From positions 33,730,001-33,794,000 of the forward strand of contig OU612068.1 in assembly GCA_914767715.1 (NCBI GenBank): DNA of 64,000 nucleotides. The letters are read 5' to 3'. The notes beneath the pieces are model-generated. The model saw only the letters and a program-made list of their open reading frames with translations. It was not told where the DNA came from and ran no database searches. The DNA is from Membranipora membranacea (lineage: Eukaryota; Bryozoa; Gymnolaemata; Cheilostomatida; Membraniporidae). Below are positions 1 through 11,203 of the stretch, piece after piece (position 1 is the first letter of the stretch; every line of letters starts with the position of its first letter). A program made the position numbers and the translations under genes.

Positions 1-143
1 TGTCATGAGAGCAATTAGCAATCTCGATATCCCAATAACAGAGCAAAAATTCCATGTTTGTATACGTGATGAATTTTTACTTCAATGTCAACAGGGCACA
101 ACTTACATAGAAGCACAACAGGGATTACGATAATGTTACATAC

Positions 144-189
144 TTGTCCAACTGTTGATGAAGCTTTGATAAAAACTCTTCCACATTTA
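144..189 (-). other. candidate 46-bp internal exon, unknown gene
   Basis: A 46-bp stretch lies between a good acceptor (pyrimidine-rich tract ending TTTGTAG) and a strong GTATGT donor on the minus strand. Read with two leading bases it encodes NVEEFLSKLHQQLD, which looks like part of a helix. A longer open frame (15-233) through the same DNA carries CxxC pairs. I found no neighbouring exon, so it may be chance. It could be a downstream exon of the ZNF277 gene, but no family motif supports that. Confidence 0.2.
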
Positions 190-363
190 CTACAAATACA
201 GAATATATTGAGTTGAGTGACATTACACTGTGATCATAGATATAACTTTTTATGTCTACTGCTGTGATAGTAATCAAGAGGAGTCAGAGGACCTGAACAA
301 TCAGGCATTTTAATAAGGGTGTTCCTCCATCTTCGTTTTACCAACTGAGAGGCCTCAAACCAA

Positions 364-636
364 GCAGTAGTATTATAGTGGGCTCATGGTGAATTTTTAA
401 CTTGATTCTGAACCGTGGTAGATATCTTTCTGGATTTCGTGTAGGTTGGATGTCAGATGATATATCTGGTTAGGTGAAACCCTGGGTTACTCATCTGACT
501 AGAATTCATCTACCCAGGGTTTCATCTAACCAGATGTATCATCTGTCATCCAACCTACAATAAATCCAGAAAGATATCTTCCACGGTTCAGAATCAAGTT
601 AAAAATTCACCATGAGCCCACTATAATACTACTGCT
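364..636. repeat. 273-bp palindromic MITE-like element
   Basis: Two arms of about 124 bp (364-487 and about 513-636) are reverse complements at roughly 94 percent by eye, around a spacer of about 25 bp. The outer ends read AGCAGTAGTATTATAGTGGG and its complement. No convincing target-site duplication is visible at the edges. The whole unit would fold into one long hairpin. It is probably a foldback or MITE-type element, family unknown. Confidence 0.85.
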
Positions 637-3600
637 AGGGTATCTATCTACCAAGGATTTATTTGAGTATCGTCCAAGCAAATTGGCTGTAGATGTTCAT
701 TCCATTTCAGATGTTGGTCACATGACAAAAAGTTATACGAGCTACCTTTATGACACTCTCACTTCAACTTTGGTGAGTTCAGGAGCTGGTGTCGGAATGT
801 GACAGATCGTTAATGTGGTCACTTTACTACCACTATAGTCTCCAACAAGCAGTAGATATATATATATATACATATATATATATACAGTCCAAGCCGACAT
901 CATAACCATTAACATTATAGTAGGGTTGCCTTTGCAGACAACCCTTCACAAGACTTTAAGCCCTATCCATTGCAAGTTTGTTGGCTGAGAGGCATAAGGC
1001 CTACCATCACCTACTAACTATGAATGTCTCACCCAAACTTGAAATGAGGAATAGCATTTACCTAGGTTATCAGGATGACCAATATTAAAGCTGTGACACT
1101 CATTCATGTGGTTCAGTACCAACGATCTACAACAAAAATATGAATTCTATCAGCTGGAAGTGTGAGACAGATGACATCACCCTCCTGTCACTGTGACATT
1201 ACAAGAGGGCTTGGTTGTTGTTTCCTTTATCACATTTTTATGTTTTCCTCATATAACAAATTAATAGTGTTAAATGGGCAGCTACTGTCATTTCCAACCA
1301 AATGTTTATTTAATGTCAGATACTAACCAATATGGTTCTATCTTTACAACTATGAGGGAATTCCGCTCATTCTCTCATGATGACATCATAATTTACACAA
1401 AATAGGATGTTTTTATATTACCATTAGTTTTACGTTAGAGGTAGGCTGTGATTGAAATAACTATTACAGTGAACTTTTGACCAGAGGCTGGCGGTCACAT
1501 CACAAGTACGTCCAAACTCTGGTCGGAGGAAAACAATAGAAAACAGGACACAGAAACAAAGAGGAGAGTCCCAAAATATGTCAAAGAGCTGATGAACCAT
1601 AGCTATGACATCATACATAATAACCGTGTTGGGAAACTTCATTAAATTCCGCCCTAATAACTCAAAATGTCTCGTATGAAAATGAATCTGGAACGCTGAT
1701 AATTGATATATACAGTTTTGAGGTAATAGTCAGTCAGGTAAGGTCATGAGAGCTGGCCAATCACTCAGCACTGACATCTAATTCCTCCGACCTGGTAATT
1801 GTGTTATTCCTGACAAAATTTTAAATAATAGACAGAGAAGGAATTTTTATCAAATAACCACAAATCAAGAGTTGCTGATTTTGGACCAGGATATGCGTAA
1901 ATTATTCTGACATCAGCAATAACAATTACTATAGGCAGTGTAGGAGTAGGGTGGTGGAATACCTAAAGTTATGCCACCTAGCGAAACAATCAAAGTTCTG
2001 TTTGATCTGTCCCATTTCTCCAGTCCTGCCCTTACACAGGCAAACAGATATTGTAATGAAGCAAAAATTCCAACTATTTTCAGTGATTATGAGGAAGGCG
2101 GTGAACCTGATTGGAAGAGTGAGATAGAGAAAGGTAGAGACACGGCACTACAGAGTATGCGGGGAAGTGAGGAGACAGATATGTGAGGAGATATTAGATC
2201 CTTATCGCGGCGGAGGATGGACTAATGGGCGATCGTTAAGCTGAGGACAAGTCTTAGAAAGTTAATGACACATAAAGGGTGATAAGACATTAGCTATTGT
2301 CTTAGTTGTTTTTTATGTCCACAATTTGTCTAATCACAACATCAAACAATGCCTAATCGTGTAATTACTTACATTTATTTTGTTTTTCTCATCTTGATAT
2401 GCAGCTCATAAATGTTGGAATTCTTAGATATTTGATCGTAAAACTAGAGATAAGAGAAGACCAGTGAATACACGTGATGAATGCTTCCGGGTCATCCTTT
2501 GTCGGGTCATCCTTTGTCGGCGAGTTAAGTAGATGGGATTAGAGAGTAAAACAGACCACTATAACATACCAAACCCTGAATCAGCAGGAAAAGCAGATCT
2601 ACCTTCTACTAAATCTGATGGATCACCTTGAAGGCCTGGACCCTAATGATGTATAAAATATCATAAACATCAAAACAATAAAAGATGAGATTAGTATATC
2701 TAATCTTCAGGAAGACATTTTGCTATGACGCTTGAGCCGCTGGTACTGTTTGCAAGCTGTACCAGGTTACTATAACGTTAACAAGACTTTGGTTAGATAA
2801 TGTGTCTACTAAGTCAGCTTATCACAATTAAAGCCGAGATCAAAGTCAACCATTTTATAGTTCGCTGGGAAGAATTTGTGTGCAGAGTTTGTGAGGATAT
2901 GTTAATGGCATTTAAAGGTATAGCATTAGGAGATTGTTTACCAATATGTCAAAATTATCGTACATTTGAATATTGGCAGCGGTCCATATATGTCAGATAT
3001 TATAGAGCTGTCCATCACCTCACTTTCCATGTGCATCCCGCGTACCAGAGACCAATAAGGCTCCGACAGGTACAACAAGGTGGTGGTTGTAGTGAGTCAC
3101 GTGCATCACCGCACAGCCTGCTGATGGGAAGCCTTGTGGGATTTTATCAATGGAAGGTGGGAACGGCTATTCTGATAAGACTAGGCGCCAATGGCAATGT
3201 TTGATACCAACCAAGTGAATCCTTGGATGGATGTTTTTAAACAATACCCGAAGACATTAGCTGAAAATGTGCGATAAAGAATTAAGGGTCTCTTTGAAGT
3301 GGTAAGAAAATAGTTAATTAAGAAGATAATCCTTGTCCCGTGGCTTTCAGAGGGCTTAATGGTCCCAAGAGACAATCAACATGAGAAGATGTTTTCTCTG
3401 CTAATTACTTGAAGACTGAGTCAGGTAGGAAGTTAGATAGGTGTGCAGGCGTCGCCACTTGCAGCGCCTAATGGCTATATCCAGTCATTTTTGAGCAATA
3501 AAAAGATTTATTCAAAATCCGGTCTCTTAGCCTTTTCTTGAAGGCTCAATGAAATATAAGAAGTTCCTCTACTGAGGAATAGTAATGGTGTTGATGAGAT

Positions 3601-4381
3601 TTCTCAACAGGATTCAAAACCGAGACTGCTGCGAAAAGTGTGATATATTTTCCACATGTTACTGATCCGAACTTATTATTATATTTGTCATTCCCATGCA
3701 CGACCCTGGGGGTAAATCAATTAGGATGTTTTGGTCAATTGAAGAATCTAAGTGTCCCTCATAGTTGCGATGTGAGGCATGTAGCCAGGAAGAGAGGTAT
3801 GATGGATGATGACAAGGAATGACGGAAAGTGCCTTGTAAGGTTCACCGTACGATGGCTAGTTCATTATAACCTAAGGTATAATTACAGAATGTGAAAAAT
3901 TCCTACAATTGTTTTGGTAACGTGATATGGATCCTTGAGGCACTAGGTACTCTTCAATATACAACGTTAACAGTAAGGTGTTAGATTCCAGCAAACCCCC
4001 TAAACTTACATCGAAAACCAACAAATTTGAACCAAGCTTCTGTAATTCCTAAGTTCTGTGACCCCGTGATATCAGTCTGAGGTGATTGTTGGAGGATTTA
4101 CATATGCGAGCCAACTGAAGATTCAACTACTGCAGTATGACTTGATTTACAGTAAAGCTGCATAAACAAGGGTCAGTAGACAAAGCAAATGACCTTGTTT
4201 GTGAACTTACGGCTAAAGTTTCCAAGAAGTAAAACACTCACCCGATGGTGATTAATCAGCTTATCTAATTTGTAGGTGGGATACTAGCGCCTTTATCCTT
4301 ATCATAATGGTTGTATGGTTATGGAATGGCACTGACACCACATCAATAATGTCTGAGAAATAAAATCGACCATTGACTCAC
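637..4381. other. long stretch without a recognised gene
   Basis: I see no recognisable gene. A TA microsatellite lies at 856-885. Open frames at 1971-2186 and 2800-3204 (plus) look somewhat protein-like, the second containing CRVC, but neither matches a family I know and neither has a convincing exon partner. The rest of the ZNF277 coding sequence should lie on the minus strand here or beyond the window edge. I searched for its second and third zinc fingers and did not find them. Confidence 0.5.
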
Positions 4382-6613
4382 CTGTTACCGTCAAACTTTT
4401 CAATACAGAAGAGGCATTGCCATGACTTGGAGCTATCTTCCCGCTCGTTCTGCTGTATTTTGAGCACATGCTGAAGTGATTCTCTCTTCAGTTTATATCT
4501 GAGCTGTTTATCTTCAGGTAGAGCTGCACAGAGCATGTAGTAATAAGTAACCTGTCCTAAAATCAGTCAAACATTGAAATAGTTGGTTAGATAGATAGTT
4601 AGCTCAGGAGTAGACCTACTAAACTTTAGTATATGGTACTAGCAAGGAGTAACAGTTCTGTTACTGCTTGGTACTAGCAAGGAGTAACAGGAGTTACTCC
4701 TTGGTACTAGTAAGCTCAAGACAGGAAAAAAAGCAAGCACATTATATGTGTTGTTCTAGACATGGATAGATATGACTATATGTTAACAACATCCTAGCTC
4801 ATCAAAATCCTTTTACACCTTTAATTAAACTTCAAACAGTACTGGCCTGTACATTACAGTACTTTAAAAGAGGAAGGGGGCTTAGGGTCAGGTTAGCCCC
4901 ACACCTTAAAACCTAAAACACAATATACTGCTGGATAATTGCGCACTTGAACACTTTTTATGTGTGAATAAACTTGAATAATCCAGCACAACATTTTGTG
5001 GAACCCTTGGAATCAATTCACCCCATGATATCTTTTAAACAGAATTTCCTGAACTCTTCATAACATCAAAGGCATATCAGTAATTGGAAGCGAAAACTGC
5101 AAGTATGTATCCATCTGAATATCGATTGAAGCTTGATTGATGTTTAGATCATAATTATGCAAATTAATGCAAAACAAGCAATTAATCTTGAGAAATTGGG
5201 TTTATTGAAGCTTTAAAAATCACCTACATATTTACTTATCAGTCAGGATCCACATGTTTCTTGCCATGACCATTCTGGCACACTAACGTGATCAACATTC
5301 AATACACACGTTTACATGGCAATTAGGACCAACTCCAAGGGAATATTATTATGAGTGCCAAGTTCAGAATCATATGCAAAACGAAAAGCTTAATATTCCC
5401 CTAACTTTCATCAAACAGGAAATAATAAAACTTAGATGACACCTATATGTCTGCCGATGAATCATGCTTTGCAGCGAGAAGTTGTGTGTTAGTATTACCT
5501 GAATCTTCACATTTATCTCTCATCTGAACACAGTACTGCTTAAGTGGTCCCTTAGCAAATCTCTCTCTCCAGTACTGCACATACCTGGTTTGATATTCAA
5601 AATCAGAGGTGTCAAAGAAGAATGATATGAAATATTTTCACTCTGATAGCAGCTATCCAAGAGAAGATAACTTCAAATTATGATGACAGTAACTCTCCAG
5701 GTGGTTATTTTTTAGCTTATTTGAGTTCCTGCTTAGCCGTGAGTGGTCAAGGCCATGGACATTCCCAACCACTTAATCACATAATGAACAGCTAGATGTG
5801 AAGGATAAGGGTTAGCTAAACTCAGAACCACCTATATGTGATGCAAAAACCTGATTCTGTGGTGAGGAAATTTCCCCTAAAAAAATTTACATTTGATGTA
5901 ACTAAGCAGGGTAATACTATGTTACAAGTGTTTTAATATAAAAAAAAGCAACTATTCGCAAATCACAGTCTGGGACAGGCATTGGTTACAGTTATACGAA
6001 GCTCAAGCATGGTCAAACCTGTTGAGTTGAGTTATCTTATCCACATCCCCTATTACCAGCTTGTGTGTCTCCAATAAATGTCTGATGAAATCATCCGGCT
6101 CTGATAGGTTGAATCTGGAAAAAGGTCAAAAAATATTAGTAGCATAAGATGGAAATCAAAATGATACATGCCGAATAAAATCCCATGACGCATTATTCAA
6201 TGATATAGAACAATGTATAATGATACAGGGCAGGGCATATTGTACAGTATTGTATTTGGCTCCGATCTTGCATATGCTCAAACTGAATGCCTGTATAGCC
6301 AGCAATGTGATCCAGGAAATCAGATACCAGGTACAAACACAGCATGAGCACTAGAAGTTTGCCATTTCAAATACACATTGATTTTTTGTTTTTGCCTTTT
6401 ATGTTTGTTATACCCGCTGTTATTATGATAGTCACCATGTTCTATTTTGAGCGGTAAAAATAAAGTGGATATTAATCAATCAATCAAAGTTGTAATTTAG
6501 GCTACTTACCTTGACAAGCAAAGTAAACACTGTTCAGGTTCGATGGCGCTATTATACTTTTCTGAACCATCAGGACGACCGATTTTCAAAGTCAAAGGCT
6601 GCATTGTTGCCAT
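4382..6613 (-). CDS. ZNF277: ZNF277-like C2H2 zinc-finger protein, N-terminal part
   Basis: Four exons are seen: 6613-6510, 6114-6019, 5584-5499 and 4556-4382, with phases that join correctly (461 nt, about 153 codons). The start is the ATG at 6613. Exons 1-2 encode the first zinc finger, C-x2-C-x14-H-x4-H (CLLC, then HLLETH), followed by KLVIGDVDKITQLNR. Exon 3 has RYVQYWRERFAKGPLKQYC and exon 4 has LCAALPEDKQLRYKLKRESL, then the start of a second finger (CLFCIEKFDGNR). This order and spacing match the human ZNF277 N-terminus closely. The human protein binds ribosomal protein uS5 and competes with PRMT3. The remaining fingers were not found, so the gene runs on through a long intron, off the window, or is truncated. 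Family assignment is firm; completeness is not. Confidence 0.85.
4635..4710. repeat. tandem hairpin repeat with GGAGTAAC core
   Basis: This repeat sits in the third intron of the ZNF277 gene. The block GGTACTAGCAAGGAGTAACA occurs twice in tandem, followed by the inverted form GTTACTCCTTGGTACTAG, so the repeat can fold into alternative hairpins. The same core recurs elsewhere in the window, for example near 22.1, 22.5 and 62.9 kb. Confidence 0.7.
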
Positions 6614-6888
6614 TCCTTTTACAATTCTATAAGATTAAGCGTATCAAGCTTAAATAAGCGTAACGCGATTGATGCAGTGTCGCAAACTGCCACCTACTTG
6701 GTCCTAATAGTATAACCTTCATGGAGATTGCCTTGCCCGATACGCTAGTCAAATGATGGAATAGAAGAGCACTGAAAACATAGTTCATCATGCAGATTCC
6801 AGAGTGCCAGATACTCTTGTTATATCACATCACATTTAAGAAGTTGTTAGTTTGTAGATCTTGTAATTACATTATAGGACTGTGTTTT

Positions 6889-7800
6889 GACAGATTCCAA
6901 AAGGTTGCTGTTAGAGGTGCAGGGTCGGATGTCTAACCTGTGACATCAGGAGTACCTCAGGGTTCGGTCCTTGGGCCTACCTTATTTCTGCTCTATATAA
7001 ATGACTTGCCTGACTCAGTCTCCTGCAACGTAAGCCTTTACGCCGACGACACACTGATATATGCTAAAATCCAAACCCGAGCTGATGAGATTTGCTTTCA
7101 AAACAACATTGACTGAGTTGGTCAACAAAGAACAAAATGCCTTTCAACAGAACAAAATGCGAGGTGATTGTGTTCAATCAAGGTGCTACACCGCTCCCTC
7201 AGTACGCTATATCTGATCACTTATTACAATGTGTTGATACCACTAAGAACCTTGGAGTCGTGCTACAATCAGATCTGAAATTTAAAAAACATATATGTGA
7301 CATTATGGGAAGCGCAAACAAGACTCTAGGTTTTATAAAATACACGCTACATGGAGCTCCTGAGAAGGCAAAACTAATTGCGTACACGAGCTTATGCCGC
7401 CCTAAGCTTGAATATGCAGATGTACTCTGGGACCCGTCTGACAATGCCTCTATAGAGGATCTTGAACTAGTGCAAAACAAAGCAGTGAGATTCATAAAAA
7501 ATATCAAAGGCAGACATGGCATCACAGAGGCACGAACTAGTCATGGAATCCAGACTCTACAAGAGAGACGTAAAGCCCATAGAATATCACTCCTGATGAG
7601 AATTCTCTCAGACCAGAATAAACACGATACCCTATCCGCTGACTATGATGAACTTGTAAACTGTAGATCGCAGGCAACTATGAAAACAAGGGCAGCTGAA
7701 AGAGGAGAGCCCACCATCGTCTGCCGTTTATCATAACAGTTTCCTGCCACGAAGCATAAGGGACCTCCGGATAGGGTCTCAACATAATTAACCTTGGAAT
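6889..7800 (+). mobile_element. LINE reverse-transcriptase remnant
   Basis: The frame at 6941-7092 reads [11 protein letters not shown], then [12 protein letters not shown] and [12 protein letters not shown], which are the conserved palm motifs of a non-LTR retrotransposon reverse transcriptase including the catalytic YADD. A TAA interrupts the frame just before it and a TGA just after. The reading then shifts to 7137-7736, which carries KTKCEV-type and LGVVLQSDLKFKKHI motifs, a thumb region and the C-terminal domain. The element is 5'-truncated and frameshifted, so it is dead. It is CR1/Jockey-like by motif style, but the clade is not certain. Confidence 0.85.
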
Positions 7801-9781
7801 GGCTACATGTCAGAATTCTGAAAATACCACTCCACTGCCCAAACAAATGAGGCACTCGGCTTTTATACCTGACATTGGTAGTTTCTAAAGTAATTGAGTT
7901 AAGAATTGAGGTAAGAATTGACCAATGCAAACCTTGAAGCTGAGCGAATCACCTACTAGAAACAAGTACTCTACACAGAGGCAAATTTTTGAGGCAATAG
8001 GTCAATTAGCATGCACGTGTGGTGTATCATTATTATCAGTGGGTATGTATTGTGTAAGTAAGTAATCATAATAATAATGATATATATACACTATCATACA
8101 GTGACTATCATTATTGGATCATGTATATATGCTTGCAAACGCCCAACAACTTTACTCATTTAACCCCTATTACTGTCAATGTCAGTAGGTTAGCAAATAT
8201 GTTGGCTCTGAATGACTGTATTCAGCCATCCATACACACAGTGGTCACTCATCAGCTGCCAGCAGAGTTAGTGTTGGACTTGATAAAGTTTGTTTTTCAC
8301 AGATGGCTCCTTGATATTCTAGTTGTTTGTATACAGCATGAAAAAAATATCCCAAGGACGAGTCATAGACAAAGTTTACCTGTATGTGTTAGATTTGCAC
8401 TGAACATTTATCTTTGTAATAGAAGACAGAAAAGCTCCTTCAGCAGTATATTAAGGAGAGACAACTCCTAGATAATATCACATAAATTGCATATTAGAGC
8501 TGAAGTCTTCTGCTCACTTCAAAAGGAGAGACAAATCCCCATATTCTGCTAGAACATGGTGTTTCCAGTGATGTGGAATCAGGGAGGGTGAAATCAAATT
8601 GCAACAGCCAACAGAAAACAATTATATAGATATAATAGTCTCCTTGCAATGCTGTTGGTACAGGATGAAGCCACACAAATCATGGCCATATCATATAGTT
8701 TTCTCAAACTACAATTCTTTTAGTATCCTATCATAATCAAGTTACGATTTTGATTATGCGACAATTTTTCTCTAATACAACCCAATGCAGGCTTTGAGCT
8801 TTGAATTATGCTTGGGTCACAAACAATCCTTAGAAGAACAATACCTTAAATTGAATAATTTGATTATTATTAAACAACTGTGTTGAATGGAAATGTTTAT
8901 ATAAAAAACAAAGTTTTCTATAGCTATATTCATGGAGGTCATCGAAATTTCATTGGCTCATTGTGGTATGTAGAACGTGGTATAGCAACCATAATTTTGA
9001 CATAGGGCCAACACTTCACAATATATATGTAAAGTCCATTGTTCTGACACATTTGGTTGGTAACAGCAAGCTTCACGAGTTGGATATATTTGCTACCTGT
9101 TGAAGTGGCACGACTTAGCACTAAAAAAACTTCTGGTAAGTAGATTATTCAATCAAATTGAACATTGTCAGAAGTAATTTAGGACAGGTGGCTCGAGTAC
9201 GCATACACATTTATTTGTTTTTAGTCTCAACAACTCCTTAAAAAATCTATAAACAAGCTAGTTACCGACCGAAAACTCACTGCTAGAATACGTCCCCCGT
9301 TTGGCACATATCAAGGTACATTTTAAATACATCTCTTGCTCAAATCTTGGATTTCATCCTCATAACATCAGACAGATAAGCCTACCCTAAATTGGCTTTG
9401 TTAAAATTAAAATAGACAACCAAAGAAGGCTATATTTGATATGTTATCTAAAGATTGTGTGCGACATAAGCCTTGATGTTCAAGTAATGCAGGTATAATA
9501 GTGACATTATAAGTGTAACTGCCCTGTATTGCACCCAGTTCCCGAGAGATTCGGGTAAGATATTAGACAAACATAGTCTACGTCATCACAACTGCAGCAG
9601 GAAATCTTACTTTAATTGATGACTACATCAAACATCCGTACAGATTATTGGCTTTTGATATCAATGGAAATTGAGTTGATATGAGCTTCAAAACCAGAAG
9701 TCGCAGTGAACTACCTGAATAGGATTTCATACAAATGAACAACTGGACTAATCTCATCAAAAACGCAGGTTATAAAATATC
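7801..9781. other. intergenic, no gene recognised
   Basis: The frame at 8121-8471 (plus) is open for 116 codons, but it has no family match or splice partner and I take it as chance. Short AT-rich and ATA/TAA runs lie near 8080. No RNA gene or element boundary was recognised. Confidence 0.5.
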
Positions 9782-10767
9782 ATGTTTGATGCGAATATTA
9801 CAGAAGACAGCATGTCGAAGGTGAAGCAGCAGTCACACCCCTCAGCTAGCACACAGAGGAGCCATCCTCACGATCTACCTCAACCAGGCAAGCAGGGAGC
9901 TCAGTATGAGAATACATACAAACTAGAACCTGACATCACATTCCCAAGTGCACCGATCAGAAAAATCATCAACGAAATACTCCAGGTAATTATAGCATCT
10001 TTTTTCGGTGTTCTTCTTGTGTACAGGTGGCTGTTATTGGCATCAGCCACTGCCCTCAGTGATCATAAATATAGGCTGCGTACACTGTGACATGCAAACA
10101 TACTTCTGTCCTGTATTTTGTTGAAACGAGTCAACCTCGATTTATAGCGTAGCGTAGCTGAGAGAGCCTAAGACTATAAACTAGTCGGGATAAGGCAATA
10201 ATGATGATTACTTACATCAAAACAAAACCAACCTACGGTTACAGAATTAAACAGAGTGGATTGAACATACACACCATAATGGAAAGAGAATTTATGTATA
10301 TTATATTATCGTTGCCAAACCATATTTATGACTTATTTCATCAATATTTAATTGAACTGAAGAAAATGAACAGGAAGTACGAAATCCTGCTGTTTTTGGG
10401 TTCACTCAAAAAAGCACTATCGTGCAATAATAGATTGCTAGGCGAATGAAGACAGGTGTTTATGGATGTTTACCTACAGTATATTATTGTTTTGCAGGAC
10501 CAGCTAGAGAACAAAGAGTACAGCGCAGAACTAGCAGCTCAAAAGTGTAAAGAGTTGGCGGATATGATAAAGCAGAGAGTGAAGGCGGAGGGGTACAGAA
10601 GGCATAAGCTTGTATCACTCGTCACTATTATAGAGAATAAAAATGCAGCTCTCTCTATGGGAAGTCGCTGTGTGTGGAACGATAAATTCGATAACTACGC
10701 CGATGGAACATTCAAAAACAACAGCCTGTATGCTGTTGGTTGTCTATATGGAATCTACAGCGAATAG
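9782..10767 (+). CDS. Tctex1-type dynein light chain
   Basis: Two exons, 9782-9985 and 10498-10767, joined in phase 0 by a GTAATT donor and a TTTTGCAG acceptor, give 157 residues. The start is the first ATG after an in-frame TAA. Exon 1 is a polar tail ending in ENTYKLEPDITFPSAPIRKI, the usual lead-in of the Tctex1 fold. Exon 2 carries the rest: helices with AQKCKELADMIKQRV, then KLVSLVTI, GSRCVWNDKFDNYA and the ending NNSLYAVGCLYGIYSE. The family links cargo or intermediate chains in cytoplasmic and ciliary dynein. The ending is closest to the DYNLT5 (TCTEX1D1) or TCTEX1D4 type, though I cannot choose between paralogues. The length is normal and nothing looks broken. Confidence 0.9.
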
Positions 10768-10784
10768 ACTTTGACCATAATCTT

Positions 10785-10790
10785 AATAAA
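10785..10790 (+). promoter_or_regulatory. poly(A) signal of the Tctex1 gene
   Basis: AATAAA lies 18 bases after the stop codon of the dynein light-chain gene, in the right orientation. Confidence 0.6.
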
Positions 10791-11203
10791 TACAATATAT
10801 GTGGTTACAACCTTGACACAATACCTGAAGACAATTCTTGAAAAAAGGCCATTACTATCGGATTTGTAAACAAGATCAAAAAGCTGATACATCAACATAA
10901 TTTCCCAGAAGACTTTAACGAATCCATAGCACCATTACAGGTCTCAATGTATAAAAAAAAACACTTTGTAATTGCAAGCAGTAGCAAAAAATCCAAAGTT
11001 AGACGTCACAGGAGCTGTCAGATATAGGGAAAGGAGAGCTTAGGGAGAGTTTCGCGGGTGTTAGTGATAATCATGTACAACAAATTAAAATTTTTTGTTG
11101 ACATTATAAAACAGAATTATATGGTGTGTATCAATTCTTTATGACTGAAGACTTTTTTCATCATTCATACAATAAAACATAAACCCTGAAACTAAGCGGA
11201 TGA
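10791..11203. other. convergent intergenic spacer
   Basis: This short AT-rich region separates the 3' ends of the Tctex1 gene (plus) and TSR2 (minus). I see nothing coding in it. Confidence 0.6.

Noticed and set aside
7217-7525. 102-codon minus-strand frame
   Set aside because: Shadow of the LINE reverse-transcriptase frame on the plus strand.
8121-8471. 116-codon open frame on the plus strand
   Set aside because: No known motif, no splice partner, and it lies in AT-rich intergenic DNA; such lengths arise by chance here.
10201-10449. 82-codon frame between the two Tctex1 exons
   Set aside because: It lies wholly within the intron 9986-10497 whose ends join the Tctex1 domain perfectly.
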